From Myrica gale (Eukaryota > Streptophyta > Magnoliopsida > Fagales > Myricaceae): a DNA stretch of 64,000 bases. Position 1 is the stretch's first letter, and each line of letters begins with the position of its first letter. The notes beneath the pieces are model-generated. The model saw only the letters and a list, made by a program, of their open reading frames with translations. It was not told where the DNA came from and made no database searches. The stretch spans positions 18,935,271 through 18,999,270 of the forward strand of contig OZ005608.1 of the NCBI GenBank assembly GCA_963930655.1, written 5' to 3'. The position numbers and the translations under genes were made by a program. Positions 11,641 to 23,359 of this stretch are shown piece by piece.

Positions 11641-12415
11641 TTATACTAGCAAATAAGTTGTGCGACCACCAAGCACACCTGCAGAATAAAAGGTCGGAGC
11701 ATTATACCAAATCTCTCGTAAGAGAAGACCAACATAGCAACATCCCTATGTATCTCGTTATGCCTCATACTCATTTGCACATCTCAGATCAAGTATTTCT
11801 AATCCCTCTCAAGTTTAGTACTTGGAACTATGCTCAATCATCTAATGGCCATCATACTTTATTCGCGATTACGTCACTACCCATAAGTAGCGCCATAACC
11901 TATCGACAATGAATACAATCAGTGATGTGTGCCAAAAGAAATATCGTATCTAGCTAACCACAAGCTACATGTATAGTGGGTTATCCATGCACGATCACTT
12001 TAGACCTCATCTTAGCTCCAACTAAAGCGACATCAAATTGTGTCTGTCAACTTGACTTACAAGCATCTTAAAGACACAATGTCTCATCTCCGCTCGCTCA
12101 CTAGGCTCCAAAGGTGATCGCTTGTTGACATACTTTTCATACCATCTCACATGGTAAATGTGTGAATATAACAATTCTTGAATAATACATTACTCATTGA
12201 ATAATATCCTAAATATTACAACTCATGATCAACTAAAAACAAACAACATTTACAGTCTACACAACCCCAGAATTTTCACGTGTAATAAAAAGCATTTCTA
12301 GCTATAGGCTTAGTCAATGGGTTAGCAATCATGCTATTCGTAAAAATGTGTTTCAGGACCACTTCCTCACACATGCATGAGAGTGCCCACATGGATGCCC
12401 CCAATTGGTAATGCA
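11641..12415 (-). pseudogene. Copia polyprotein tail (RNase H end) and 3' region, decayed
   Basis: Minus-strand translation of 12250-12370 reads VVLKHIFTNSMIANPLTKPI, which is the C-terminal Copia motif (...TxxMIADPLTKxL...) followed by ARNAFYYT and a stop. This is the last ~40 codons of a Copia polyprotein. The following 600 bp (12240 down to 11640) are non-coding DNA of the kind found between the polyprotein stop and the 3' LTR in Tork/Angela-type elements. Upstream polyprotein sequence is missing. A ~48-bp word (cacacatgcatgagggtgcc ...) occurs both at about 11531-11575 and 12370-12412. Confidence 0.65.
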
Positions 12416-13388
12416 TCCATATGTAAAGACTTTTGAAAGAAAACTATCACTCTGGAGTTGGACATTTTAAATTAACAAAGAAAAGATAAATTTTATCATC
12501 AGACATGAAGAATCTGATTTTTCAATTTTGTTTAAAGCATCCATCATATTAGAAGGTTTGCTAAGGCTTAGTTTTGAGACTATATAATTAATTTTATGAA
12601 AGAAATTTTCAATCTTTTTCGCGTTACCTTCCGAAGAAAAAGAGGCATCTTGGACCGTTCATGCCAAACAAAGAAGAGGAATCTCTTAGGAAGATGATGT
12701 TAAAATAATAAGATTTTCAATTTTATGTAAGTGAGTACCTATTTGTGGAAGGTAGCTATTGGTATAATTATTAGGCTGGATAATGTTATCAAATTTGCTG
12801 TCTTTGTTATTGGAAGCATTTATTTTAAAAGGAGTATGGAACCTAGTGAGATACCTGTGGTGACGCAGTCGTTGTAGTGCCACTTTTTTGTCCAAAGTTG
12901 CAGTACTCAGCCCACATAAAGAAAATTGAGAAATATCTCGAATTCGCAACTTAAAAAAACAAATCAAGAGAGAGAAAAGAACATGGAAAGAAACAGAAGT
13001 CTTACCTCTACCCTAATAGAATACTACTTCAATAGTGATAGAGTAAACACTGTCTCACTGGTTAATTATTGAAACATTTTGGATAAGTTTCAAGAATAAT
13101 GGACATGTTTGTTTGCCCTCAATGGTTGGAAGAAGGACAGACGTATACTCTTGAATGAATTTTATCTAATAGGTGAACACGAGTTTGAATCCTAACGCAT
13201 GCGAGCAAGTATTTTACTTAAATTATATTTAGATTGTCCAGCTGGTTCTAGTGTATGAAGTTTGCTGTTACTCTCTCACAGCCTAGTTTGTGCATTTCTT
13301 AGTTTGAGCTTGATGTACAAAAATTACGTGCAAGGAATTCATGCCATGACGCTCCTTCCTTGATCCCTTAGTGGATAAGATACTATAT
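12416..13388. other. Spacer, no gene seen
   Basis: AT-rich sequence without recognisable coding content. A 93-codon minus-strand open frame at 12686-12967 has no motif. Near 13105-13215 there are a tRNA box-A-like word (tgccctcaatggttgg) and a box-B-like word (gagtttgaatcct), which could be an eroded SINE. The spacing and tail are too poor to call it. Confidence 0.35.
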
Positions 13389-13530
13389 CATTACAAAAAA
13401 AATGGCCTATAACAGCGGTCTATATGCCAAAAAATCGCTGCTATAAGTCATTTTGGCCTATGACAGCGATTTTTTAGCGGCGGTCTATATATCCGTCGGA
13501 ATAGGTATATAGCGGCGGTTTTCTCAAGCT
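13389..13530 (+). mobile_element. Truncated end of a CACTA element
   Basis: Begins cattacaaaaaaaatgg, a decayed form of the CACTACAAAAAA terminus. It is followed by the same subterminal words as the intact element at 25704-31720: agcggtctatat, tcgctgctata, agcggcggtctata, tatagcggcggtt. Only about 140 bp of one end is present, with no opposite end within several kb on either side. This is a broken relic of that CACTA family. Confidence 0.65.
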
Positions 13531-14280
13531 CAAGGCAGAGAGCTCAACACCTTGTCTCCTTCGATTTCCTTATGACCACATATGATCAGCTAGTAAATCA
13601 TTATATGTCCATTAGAAGTTTGAGACATTTTTTCTTTTAAACTTATATGTATATATAATATTTTTATAAAAATATCATGGAAGTTGGTAGATAATTGAGG
13701 TCAATCTTAGATAAAAGTGACATTTCACAGTCAATGACTTTCTATCCCAAATCTTATAAAATATCCTAATCAGTGCCTTTTTAGTGGGTTGTTGAAATCG
13801 GAGCTATTATGTGCATATAAAGTCAGAAAAGTTTCAAAAGAAAACAAAACAAAAGGTTATTGTTGCTGCCATGGCGGGAGATTCGGTGCCTACCACGAGA
13901 TTCTCTCATGACTATATCGTGAAAAAGCTTCAAGGAAAAAGTGTATATATTTGGAAGAAAAAAAATAAAGTCTTATGAAAAATATTTACTTAGGTTAATT
14001 TCTACCGCTAGTGAAGTGTACTTCAGAACGTTAAAAGAGTACATGAAATTTATTACAAATACTATATATCTTCAAAATCTTTGTAAATGAATGACCTTTT
14101 CAACTAGTATATGGTGTTTGAGTATCGGATAGTAAATACAGCATATTTCCCTCCTAGCTAGCATTGAAAGGAAAACCTTTGCAGGTACTTAAATTTGGCT
14201 CATTGAGGGTGGGCACAGCCTTATTTGGCTCTATACTCATTGGACAAGAAAAATAGAAATTTTGGTTCAAAAGCTACTCA
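13531..14280. other. Spacer, no gene seen
   Basis: AT-rich sequence with no open frame of note and no repeat I could define. Confidence 0.4.
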
Positions 14281-14289
14281 CAGGGTGGG

Positions 14290-14490
14290 TTTGTGTTGGA
14301 AAATTTTTGGATTGTTAAAATTTTTGGTATTGGGTTTAGTGAAAAAGTGAAGAGAGAGATAATTTTTTATATTTTTTGTAGTAAAAAGTTATGATTTGAT
14401 GGAAGAGAGAGAGATTATATTGTAATATTTTATTGTGAGAGAGTAAAAAATTTTGTAAAATTTTTGGGTGCAAACACAACCTTAGCTGCA
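14290..14490. repeat. AT-rich MITE-like repeat, copy B
   Basis: About 200 bp with ends that are roughly inverted: ggtttgtgttggaaaattttt on the left and aaaatttttgggtgcaaaca followed by caacct on the right. The inside is rich in gagagaga and aaaatttt. It resembles the stretch at 10985-11192. A target duplication could not be fixed. Confidence 0.4.
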
Positions 14491-14820
14491 TGATTTTAGA
14501 TTTTAAAATAATAAATACATTTTTAATAAGGAAAGATTTTACTTTGCACTATTCGATCGTCAAAATCTTACTGCATGATTCATTTATAACACAACATTAT
14601 TTTAATCTTCAAATCTTTTTTGAGGGCACCCAATAACGAATCTTGACAATTCAAGAGTTTAATAGGACATATTTGGTAGTTTGAACCTCTGATCTTGAGT
14701 CCATATTTTGGAGCACGCAAAATGACTTATTGCTAGTTAACAATAGTTCAAACGAAAAAAAATCTTTTTGTTAAAAGGGGGAAATCATAGCCATCCGATT
14801 TAACAAAGACATGCCAGCAA

Positions 14821-14932
14821 GCTTGTAGCTCGATTGACACCTCCTCCCCTTTGGGAAGGGCTTGATCTCAGATTTGAATTCCGGTGTGCTTGACTGTTTT
14901 CTCCTACCTCCATTACCTAACAAAAAAAATAA
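14821..14932 (+). mobile_element. tRNA-derived SINE-like element
   Basis: Carries an internal RNA polymerase III promoter pattern: box A-like tagctcgattgac at 14826-14838 and box B-like agatttgaattcc at 14870-14882, separated by a usual distance of about 32 bp. The spacer reads like a degraded tRNA/SINE head (cctcctccctttgggaaggg-type). It ends in an A-rich tail, aacaaaaaaaataac. A weak flanking similarity (acaaagaca upstream, acaatgaca downstream) could be a target duplication. Confidence 0.45.
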
Positions 14933-16630
14933 CAATGACAGTCATATCCATTCATTGATCTGCTGCTTAATACAATTAAAGAAGTTATATGGGAAACCAT
15001 CTTTCGTGGGGAGTGTGACACCGTTTTATATGTCGTTTAAGCACGATAAACTATCTTGTTTGAGCCCTAATAATTTGGGCTCAAAAATTTAGATTTAATA
15101 ATAAAAAATTTATCACATAATTTTTGTTATTATAATATTTATTAAAAATCTTCTCTCTTCATTTTTTCACCAACTCTCGTAACATATCTTTATTTTATAA
15201 TTTTTTTTTCAAATTTCAATACCTAGAATTTCCACCATCCAGCCATCTCAAATAGGGAGCGAGGTTTCAAAATTAAAAAAAAAAAAGGAGAGGACACTAC
15301 TACAAATGAATATTATAGTGCATAGATTGTGACGTGCAGATCGAAGTGTTGGAGCGAGTAGGTGAACATGGGGTCTAGTGCAGAACTGGCAAGGAAAACG
15401 AGCTTTGTCGCTGCCACATGGTTGACTTTTGTCATGTTACGTGCCGTCAAGGATTGGCAGTGAAACTACCACCGATACATCATGATCCTAATTAATTTTT
15501 TTTTTCTTTTAAGTGACTTCAATCTATTTAAAGATGGACAATTTCTTTTTCTCCTGAGGTTATGTGAAATCAATATCAGCTTGAAATTTCCCCGCTAAGC
15601 TATAGCTTTATTTGGATAAAAGACTTGAACTAAATTATTCTAACGGTCCTTGAGATTTAGCCTTTTCTCTAATTGATATCTAAGATATTTTTTGTCTTAT
15701 CAGTATCTTTGTAGTTTTTAACTTTTCCCACATTAGGGACTAATAGAGAAAAAAGTTAACTCCAAGGATATTGAAGTAATTTAGCCAAAGACTTATGCAA
15801 ACAAAGGGGAAAAAACCTACATTAATTTGGTCTCGTGCATTAAATAATAACAAAGCCGATCATAATATAAACTTTTAAGCACCTAAACCATTTGTGAATA
15901 TTATTATTAAATGAACTTCTCACTTGGGGTTGTTTTTCGTGCAATTTTTCTATTTCGTTAGTGGGTGCACGACGATGTGTTTGTTTTTCCCTTTTCCTAG
16001 TCCCAACGTCCAATTAACATGTGAATTTTTTCCGAGGGGCGAGGGCTTCGCTAGGATGACCTTATATCCCCAAACCTGCTAAAGTTGATTATGGATAATT
16101 TGGTCACTAATCCCAAATTTGACTTTCTTTCACTCGCGGACTGTCCCACTTGTGCTTTGCCGACGATCTTTTGATTTCGAAGCATCAATTCCCTCCGTTT
16201 CACTTGTTTATAAGGAGATAATTTTGAGTGGGACAACATAGGCGATTAAGGAGCAAGTCTGTCAAGTTCCTCTAATATGTACTAGATTGAGGAGTATTGT
16301 CTGTCAAGTTCTTGCTGAAAAAATTCAACTTCATGCGAAAAGCTGGACCAACAGATCCATTTCTTTCCAATGCGGGCCATCTCCAGTTGATTCAATCAAT
16401 TCTGTCCACCATACAAACCTATTGCTCAACATTGTTTAGTCTTCCTAAGGTAACTCTGACCAAGATCAACCGAACAGAAAGGGAGTGAATTGAAATATGG
16501 TTGAGCTAAAGTTGATTGATTAAAGTGTGTAGACCTAAAATCGCAGGTGGGCTTAGGACACCGAGTTTACTCATGTCGAATCAATCGGTAAACTTGAAGC
16601 ATATTTGAAAAGGAAAGCCCCCTGGACCCC
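14933..16630. other. Spacer, no gene seen
   Basis: AT-rich sequence with short open frames only (for example 16297-16488 plus, 16051-16239 minus), none with motifs. A cactactacaaatgaat word at 15294 resembles a CACTA terminus, but no subterminal repeats or second end accompany it. Confidence 0.4.
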
Positions 16631-16639
16631 TGGTACCAG

Positions 16640-16880
16640 ATTTTGTGTGAAGTTAGCTCCATCCCACGGTGCTCTTTTATTGCCTGGTTAATTATTAAAG
16701 GTTGGCTACCAACTAATTAAAAACTATCTTGCAGCTAGAGGTGTAAGAGAAGAGTTGGCTGTGTGATGTGTAGCGGACGGAGGGAAAAGGAAAACATGGC
16801 ACATCTATTTTTTGAATGACCCGTTTCTGAGTCTATATGGGTGCTACTGCAAGATAGATGTTGATGGGGATAGATTTTTC
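16640..16880 (+). pseudogene. LINE zf-RVT fragment
   Basis: Plus-strand frames with shifts read SFIAWLIIKGWLPTN, then CVMC...ENMAHLFFE-stop-PVSESIW. This is the zinc-binding C-terminal region of plant L1 reverse transcriptase polyproteins (C-x2-C ... H-x4-C, then xxxIW). It contains in-frame stops and covers only some 75 codons. Neither a tail nor upstream RT domain is visible, so it is a short dead fragment. Confidence 0.65.
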
Positions 16881-17600
16881 TGCCTAGAGAAAGGATTGCT
16901 ACTGCCGAGGCCTAATAAATAGGGACGCAGGCCCTAGGCAGGATGGTAAAGGCTGAGGCCCATCTCGATATAAATAAGCTCTAGTCGACTGCAAATTAGT
17001 CGTTTGGAAAAGACCAACAACCCTCTTAAATGGAAAGTCGCGTCAAGCCTGAAAAGATGACTCCTTAGGAAGAATTAATTATCTGATTCCCTTATAAAAA
17101 CGATTTTAGAAATAATAATATATGGTCATTTAATGAACGAGTATAGACCTCCATCCCAAGGGCTAATGGGGAAATAAGGGAGAAAGTAGGCCCCATTTAA
17201 TAAAATGCGAGGCATGAGATGCCTAAAGGGGTGAGGGGCAACCGTCATTCTAGAGAAAAAGAAGGGGCTAGCACCCGAGAACGAATAGGAAGCAAGGATG
17301 AAGAAACTAGGCCGGGGTCTAGCAAGTCCCTGACCCAAGAGCAAAGGAACAAGGATATTGAGGGTGAAAGGAGCAGAAAAAGGTACACACTCTTTATCAC
17401 TCATAATCAAACAAATAAACAAAATATATAGAAAAAGGTACACACTCTTTATCACTCATAATCAGGTTCTAGTTTGTTTTCATTGCTTGTAAAAGGAAGG
17501 AAGGAGAGTCTGAGCCTTTCAACTCATCTCAAGTGCTGGACCTAAGGCCCAGCTCCCTCAGGTTCTCAGCCCAGTGAACTTTGTGATAGGCCGGTTAAAT
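16881..17600 (+). mobile_element. Probable 5' LTR / leader region of the Gypsy remnant
   Basis: The stretch leads into the sequence acaccgtctgtggagac at 17617, which resembles the start of the internal region of plant Ty3/Gypsy elements (gcgccgtctgtggggat-like, next to the primer-binding site). An LTR should therefore end shortly before it. A 35-bp word (agaaaaaggtacacactctt ...) is repeated at 17375 and 17430. I could not locate the LTR start. Confidence 0.35.
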
Positions 17601-19320
17601 TTGGCTTCATTAGATGACACCGTCTGTGGAGACTCTTTGATTATCCCATTCTACCCACCGAAGACGAAACTGCTTCCCAAAGCTCTCCTTATCAGCATAC
17701 GTTCCAGTGGATGGCTTCGGAGGCTCCGCCTCGTGGCAAGGCAATTTTGGTAACTCAGGATTCACCCCCTCCACAAGCTTGTAGCCTTCGAGGCTCCACA
17801 TCGGGGGCGGGCCCAGATACCACCTGTCCCTTTGGAGAATCCCACTCCAGGGAGTTTCCTCACTCGACTCTGCGGCTTTCCCTGCAAGATGAGCCACTTC
17901 AAGGAATCAGGGCCTTTTAACCCGGGAGGTGTTGACCCAGGACCCTCGTGAACAGAACGAGAGGCTAATGTTCTCCTGGGGAATCTAGAGAACAATTTTG
18001 TTTACATCCCAAGATGTATAGATGAGATGAGCTCCTAAAGCGAAAGATTGTTCCGCCAGATAGAGGGTAGCGCCCACGTTGGGCAGTCAAACCCATAGTC
18101 TTCACGGACTACCCTAGAAAGGATGGAGCCACCCCTAGGTTTTTCTAGCCTAGAGGAGCGCCAACCAAGGGAAGTGATTATGACTAACAAGGACTGCTTC
18201 GGGAAATGAAACGAGCGCTGGAGGTATGCGAAGAGCAGTAAGAGGAAAACCTTCTTCAAACCTGAACAATCTCGCCCAGCAAACTAATTCCCATTTTACT
18301 CACTAAATTTTGGAATACCCGATCCCGCCAGAAATATTGAGCTCTACCTGTAGAAACCTTTGATGGGTTAGGGGACTCCACATATCACTTAAAAATCTTC
18401 AAAGGACACGTGGCTTATCAGGGGGTGGATTGGGCAACTTCCACCAAATAGCATTTATAATTTTAAGAAGCTTAGTACAGCCTTGGTTAACCACTTCTTA
18501 GCTAGCTGCCTGACTAGAAAATCCCTCACTCACCCCTGAGCATACGACAGAATCAGGGTGAAAGCCTCCGCAATTTTCTTGCGCGATTCAACAAGGAAGT
18601 CCTTGATGTCGATGATGACAACTCAATAATTATTGCTGTGATAAATGGATTAGCCATGAAAAGTGATTTCTTTCACCACTTGACTCGAAACAACCTCATG
18701 AAGTATGTTGACTTGATCTGTCCAAGGCGGTAGATCAGAGAGGAGAAGGGAGCAAACTCAGACGCAACATATCGATTCAAGGGAACTCCAGGCCCCCCTC
18801 CTGTGCCTGCACTACTTCCAAAAGCCGGTGATGGGTGGCGAGCATGCATATACTCCCCTGAACATATCGCTTAGGAAAATATTGATGCATATTGCGAATA
18901 AGCCTAGCTTAAGGTGGCCAAGCAAGATGAAGGCAGCCTCTGAGAGGTGATACCGCGACAAATACTGCGACTTCTATCAAGATCACGTACACATTGCTGA
19001 GGCATGTTACGAGCTTAGACAACAAATCGAACCTCCTATTGCACTAGGGGTAAGATGAGGTAGTTCATCCTGGACCATGGAACTTTCCAACCTGAGTGTC
19101 AATAGCAAGACGGGACTAGTGTACCCTCTACCTAGGGAACAGGGGAAAATCCACCTCCTCTTAGAGGTTCACATCATTCACACGATAGCCAGAGGTCCAT
19201 TGGCGGACAGTCCCAGTTTAGGAGGAAGAAAGGCTTACGCTCGGGAAGCTCACCAATACCAAATATTCTTAGCTGAAGCCCTGCTGGCTAAAAAACCATT
19301 GTACTCAGTTTGTTTTTAGT
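17601..19320 (+). pseudogene. Ty3/Gypsy gag remnant
   Basis: Plus-strand frames, broken by many stops and shifts, follow the order of a plant Gypsy gag. After the leader there is VETFDGLGDSTYHLKIFKGH (retrotransposon gag N-part) at about 18355-18420. ESLRNFLARFNKEVLDVDDD with IIIAVINGLAMKSDFFHHLT follows near 18560-18690, the classic 'xxLxxFxxRFNxxxxxV' gag core. KYCDFYQDHVHIAEACYELR (CCHC-like, near 18960-19020) comes next, and finally ARKAYAREA-like (GGRKAYAREAHQYQ) just upstream of where the protease should start. Protease, RT and integrase are absent. The 3' end of the gag is tandemly duplicated with the neighbouring Copia fragment. Confidence 0.75.
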
Positions 19321-19816
19321 TTTCCGCATTATGGTGTAGTAGTTTTTACTGTAATTTTTTTTAACTTACTATTCACCCCCTCTAGGTAGGTTCGACTTCT
19401 ATCAAGATCACGTACACATTGCTGAGGCATGTTACGAGCTTAGACAACAAATCGAACTCCTATTGCACTAGGGGTAAGATGAGGTAGTTCATCCTGGACC
19501 ATGGAACTTTCCAACCTGAGTGTCAATAGCAAGACGGGACTAGTGTACCCTCTACCTAGGGAACAGGGGAAAATCCACCTCCTCTTAGAGGTTCACATCA
19601 TTCACACGATAGCCAGAGGTCCATTGGCGGACAGTCCCAGTTTAGGAGGAAGAAAGGCTTACGCTCGGGAAGCTCACCAATACCAAATATTCTTAGCTGA
19701 AGCCCTGCTGGCTAAAAAACCATTGTACTCAGTTTGTTTTTAGTTTTCCGCATTATGGTGTAGTAGTTTTTACTGTAATTTTTTTTAACTTACTATTCAC
19801 CCCCTCTAGGTAGGTT
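18968..19816 (+). repeat. 425-bp near-perfect tandem duplication across a Gypsy/Copia junction
   Basis: Unit 1 is 18968-19392 (425 bp) and unit 2 is 19393-19816 (424 bp). By eye they differ by one base in the tcgaacctcc/tcgaactcc run; the rest looks identical, including an 80-codon frame at 19077-19319 and 19501-19743. Each unit contains the end of the Gypsy gag followed by about 75 bp of a Copia LTR end (...cttactattcaccccctcta...). The duplication therefore happened after the two elements had been joined, and recently. An assembly artefact is the alternative. Confidence 0.9.
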
Positions 19817-20367
19817 TAGGGTCTAAATCATGTCCCACAGATGGTATTAGATCCATACATCGCTCATTGACCCTTTTAACTCCTAGATGAATAAGTTTAA
19901 ATCTCTCTTGGTGCCTCCATATTTTTATGGAAGCAACTATGTATATTAGAAGGTTCAAATGAGAGCCTTTTTGAAGTCAATGGATGAGAGAGTGTGGAAT
20001 TCATGTGTGAAGGGTTGGATAGGACCCACTGTTTCTCTTGAGGGAGAAAATGAACCTAAAGAAATGTTCTCTTCGTCCAGATATGAGCTTAATGATTGTA
20101 ATTGAAATATTAAAGGTGTTCATGCCATATTTATAGCTATATCTCCCGAGGAGTTCAAGAGTGTCTCCAAGTGTGAGACGACTAAGGAAGCATGAAACAT
20201 TCTTAAAAAAACTCATGAGGGAACAAAAAATGTTAAGTCTTCTAAACTTCAAATGTTAACAATTAAGTTTGAAGAAATTAGAATGAAAGAGGATGAAACT
20301 TTTGATGAGTTTTTTTGGAAAATTGAATGATATTGTAAATTCTAGTTTGTCTTTGAGAAAGGATACT
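19745..20367 (+). pseudogene. Copia LTR end, primer-binding site and gag, first part
   Basis: After the LTR end (tattcaccccctctagg) a primer-binding-site-like tggtattagatc lies at 19842-19853, close to the usual TGGTATCAGAGC for initiator tRNA-Met. The gag starts at the ATG at 19887: MNKFKSLLVPPYFYGSNYVY, then MRAFLKSMDERVW, AISPEEFKSVSKCET and LQMLTIKFEEIRMKEDETFD. This is the UBN2-type gag common in plant Copia elements. Several stops are present. The frame is cut at 20367 by a CACTA insertion and resumes at 24061. Confidence 0.8.
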
Positions 20368-22781
20368 CACTACTAGAAAAATGACTTTTAGTGACGAAAT
20401 TCTCGGTGACGAAATGAATTTCGTCATTAAAAAAGGGTTTTTCGTAACGAAAATAATTTTGGTCACTAAAGGTCTTATTTGTGATGAAATAACAATATCA
20501 TCACAAAAATTTAATTTTTTGGTGACGAAAAGTTTCGTCACACGCCGATCGATCGGTTATACGCCGATCGATCGGTACTTTTGTGACGAAATACTTCATC
20601 ACTAAATGCAAAGAGTTTTGGCGAGGAAATTATGTCGTCACTCCACCCGATCGATCGTTGTTTATATACCGATCGATCGGTTATCAACCGATCCATCACT
20701 ACGTTCTCACCGATCGATCGCTGTTTCAACCGATCCATCACTATGTTCTCACCGACCGATCGGTAAAAGTACTCGATCGATCGTTCATCATAACCGAAAA
20801 TCGCTACGATATGACGATCGATAGGCATGCGTCATAGAAGATCTTTCTAAATTTTAAGATAACCGATCGATCGGTGATTTAGGTGATCAATCGTTTAAGT
20901 ACGGTGTCGTATCGATATGTCTAAGCTGCCGATCGATCGTTTATATTGAAGTGATCGATTGTAAAGGACGCCGTCATTTTGTCTTATGCATAACGATCGA
21001 TCGGTAAAACGCATAGTGATCAATCGTCAGTATGCGTCGTCGTTTTCGTTAGACGAAGAGATCGATCGTTCACATAAAGCGGTCGATCGGTTTGCACGGT
21101 GTCGTTTTAAATGCAAAAGGTGATCGATCGGTTAACATTGACGATCGATCGGTTAACATTGACGATCGATCGGTACGTAAATTTTATGATTAAATATTTG
21201 TGATTGAATAATATGAGCTTAAATAATTAGAAATACAAAATATATATTAGCAAAGTACGTTAGGATATGTTTAGATTACATAACAACATATAAAATATAC
21301 TTCATTAGTATTTAGGAAAGCATGTACAAGTTGTACAAGTTACATCAAATAAACATATTGTAAGAGTTAGTATGAGCAATGTACTAAGATGTCATAAACT
21401 AGTGATATAAAGCCTATTTAACACATGATTATAAGTTATTAGTTTGAGATATGTATTAAAATGACATTTTAAGTAAAATAATTTTAATAATTATTTCATT
21501 TGTTAGGTTAAAAATCATTTTTTCAATAATTAGGTTTAACGATCGATCGATATGTCATCGATCGATCGGTAAAGGACAGTGTTGTTTAATGGTTTGAGAC
21601 CGATTGATCATATACTAATATTGATCGATCGCTCACGTCAGTCGTCGTTTTGAATTCGTTGCCCGATCGATCGTTGAAATGACGATCGATCGTTTGAAAA
21701 CTTAGCGAGAATTTTAAAGCTGACAAGGCGATCGATCGGTATGGTCACCGATCGATCAGTATTTATCGTGCTTGAAATGCCCAAATGCTCTAAGGTTGTG
21801 GGTAAAGTGAAAAAAAACACCCATGGAAACGAGGAGAATGAAGGCTTGCGGCAATGAGCTCTTTTCCTCTCAAACTTAGTCCAAATACCGATATTTTGGT
21901 TGAGAGAGTGTGAATAGATTAAGAGGAAGCCGAGCTCATATTCATCGATTTTTTAACCGAGTGAATATTGAAAACATTTGGCGAAATTTGTGAGTTTTTG
22001 GTGGAGATTTTGTTCGTTTTGGTGTTAATATCGTGCAAGGGGTAATATACTCTACGTACATTACGATTTATGAACGATTTGGTTTGTTATTTGATGATTT
22101 TTTTATTTGGGTATTTGTGGGTATTGTGAATATAATTTGTAATGATTAGAGCTTATTAGGATGTTTTTAATAAGTACATTGTAATGAGTATTGAATGAGG
22201 ATGATTTGTGAGTGATTTGGACGTGAATTTGAGTGTGTGGGGAGGGTTTGCATGGTTTTATCGATCAGGGTAATTGAAGATCGATCACCAATAAGTGACA
22301 ATCGATCGCCTGTTAGATGGTATACAACCGATCGATCGTTGTGTTTTAAACGATCGATCGTCTGCTAGATGGTTGTCTGATGATCGATCGTCATATTTGT
22401 ACCGATGATCGGTGTTTTAGGCAAGTTTTATTGCAAATTATTGATGATGTGTATCATTTATATTTATTTAGATATTTGATTATTGAAGTGCTTGAGTTCT
22501 GAAAATAAATTATGTAGTTTGAGATGCATGGAGGATGAATATTTAAGTGTTTTTACGTGTGTACCCTTAGACTCATTCAAGGGTTAGGATGCAATAAATA
22601 TACGCTTATCGCGTAATAAGCCTTGAATTGTCCAAAATATGGACAATTTGAGATTGTGTATTTGTGGTTGGACGAGTTTGGTACTTGGGTATACTACTAG
22701 CATTGGTGTATGACGTCATACAACTATAGTTGATGACATCGGCCTCCAACGCTGGTGTGTGTACTTAGGGACTAGGGGGAG

Positions 22782-23031
22782 ATGCTGCCGAAAGAGGCCA
22801 CGCTGAGAGACCACCGTGAGGAGCAGCGGGTGTAGCAAGAGCGCATGCGAGTGGAGCATGAGGAGCGTATGCGAGTGGAGCACGGGGAGCGCATGCAACA
22901 GGAACAAGAGCACATGCGAAAGGAGCAAGAGTGCTTACGGACATAAATATCAAAGGAGCTGGAGAAGAAAATGTCATATGTAATGGAAAAGAAAATGAGC
23001 GACATGTCAAAGCGACTATTCAGCCAGTTTA
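22782..23031 (+). pseudogene. Coiled-coil remnant inside CACTA 1, probably from a transposase exon
   Basis: A plus-strand frame from the ATG at 22782 reads MLPKEATLRDHREEQRV, stop, then QERMRVEHEERMRVEHGERM and QQEQEHMRKEQE, a second stop, then a continuation through KELEKKMSYVMEKKM to SQF. The highly charged heptad-like repeats resemble the C-terminal coiled coil of plant En/Spm transposase-like proteins. Two in-frame stops make it non-coding. The long open frames on the opposite strand are only the shadow of this repetitive sequence. No DDE or TNPD-like core is visible in the element. Confidence 0.5.
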
Positions 23032-23105
23032 GATGTTCAAAAAAGTATATGCATGTATGTTTTAATAGCTTTGTGATTATGTATTATTATTTCCGATATT
23101 ATTTT

Positions 23106-23359
23106 GGGTTAAATGCATGACATACCCCTGTGGTATGCGGTAATAGCAAATATGCCCCTGAGGTAAACAAAGTCCTTTTCATATTCCTGAGGTAAACATT
23201 AAGGAGCAAATATGCCCTTCCGTTATGTTTATCTCAGGGGTATGAAAGGACATATTTGCTCCTGAATGTTTACCTCAGGGGTATGAAAAGGACTTTGTTT
23301 ACCCCAGGGGCATATTTGCTATTACCGCATACCACAGGGGCATGACATGCATTTAACCC
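23106..23359. mobile_element. Mutator-type foldback MITE, copy 1, TSD TATTATTTT
   Basis: 254 bp that fold back almost completely. It begins gggttaaatgcatgacatac and ends in the reverse complement (catgacatgcatttaaccc), and the two halves are complementary up to a small centre at cttccgttatg. Each half contains cctgaggtaaacaaagtcct and gagcaaatatgcccttt-like words. Perfect 9-bp duplications TATTATTTT lie at 23097-23105 and 23360-23368. Nine-bp duplications with long inverted repeats indicate mobilisation by a MULE transposase. It lies inside CACTA 1 and is therefore younger than that element. Confidence 0.92.

Noticed and set aside
13105..13215. Possible SINE with box A-like and box B-like words
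   Set aside because: Box spacing is too wide and there is no tail or duplication.
15294..15320. cactactacaaatgaat resembling a CACTA terminus
   Set aside because: No subterminal repeats, no second end, no 3-bp duplication nearby.
20540..22430. Regularly recurring GATCGATCGGT words that look like a CRISPR array or satellite
   Set aside because: Spacing is irregular, the word occurs in both orientations, and the block lies symmetrically inside CACTA ends with an ACT duplication. It is a subterminal repeat array in plant DNA.
22716..23010. Three overlapping minus-strand open frames rich in Leu/Ala/Ser
   Set aside because: They are the antisense shadow of the repetitive coiled-coil relic on the plus strand at 22782-23031.
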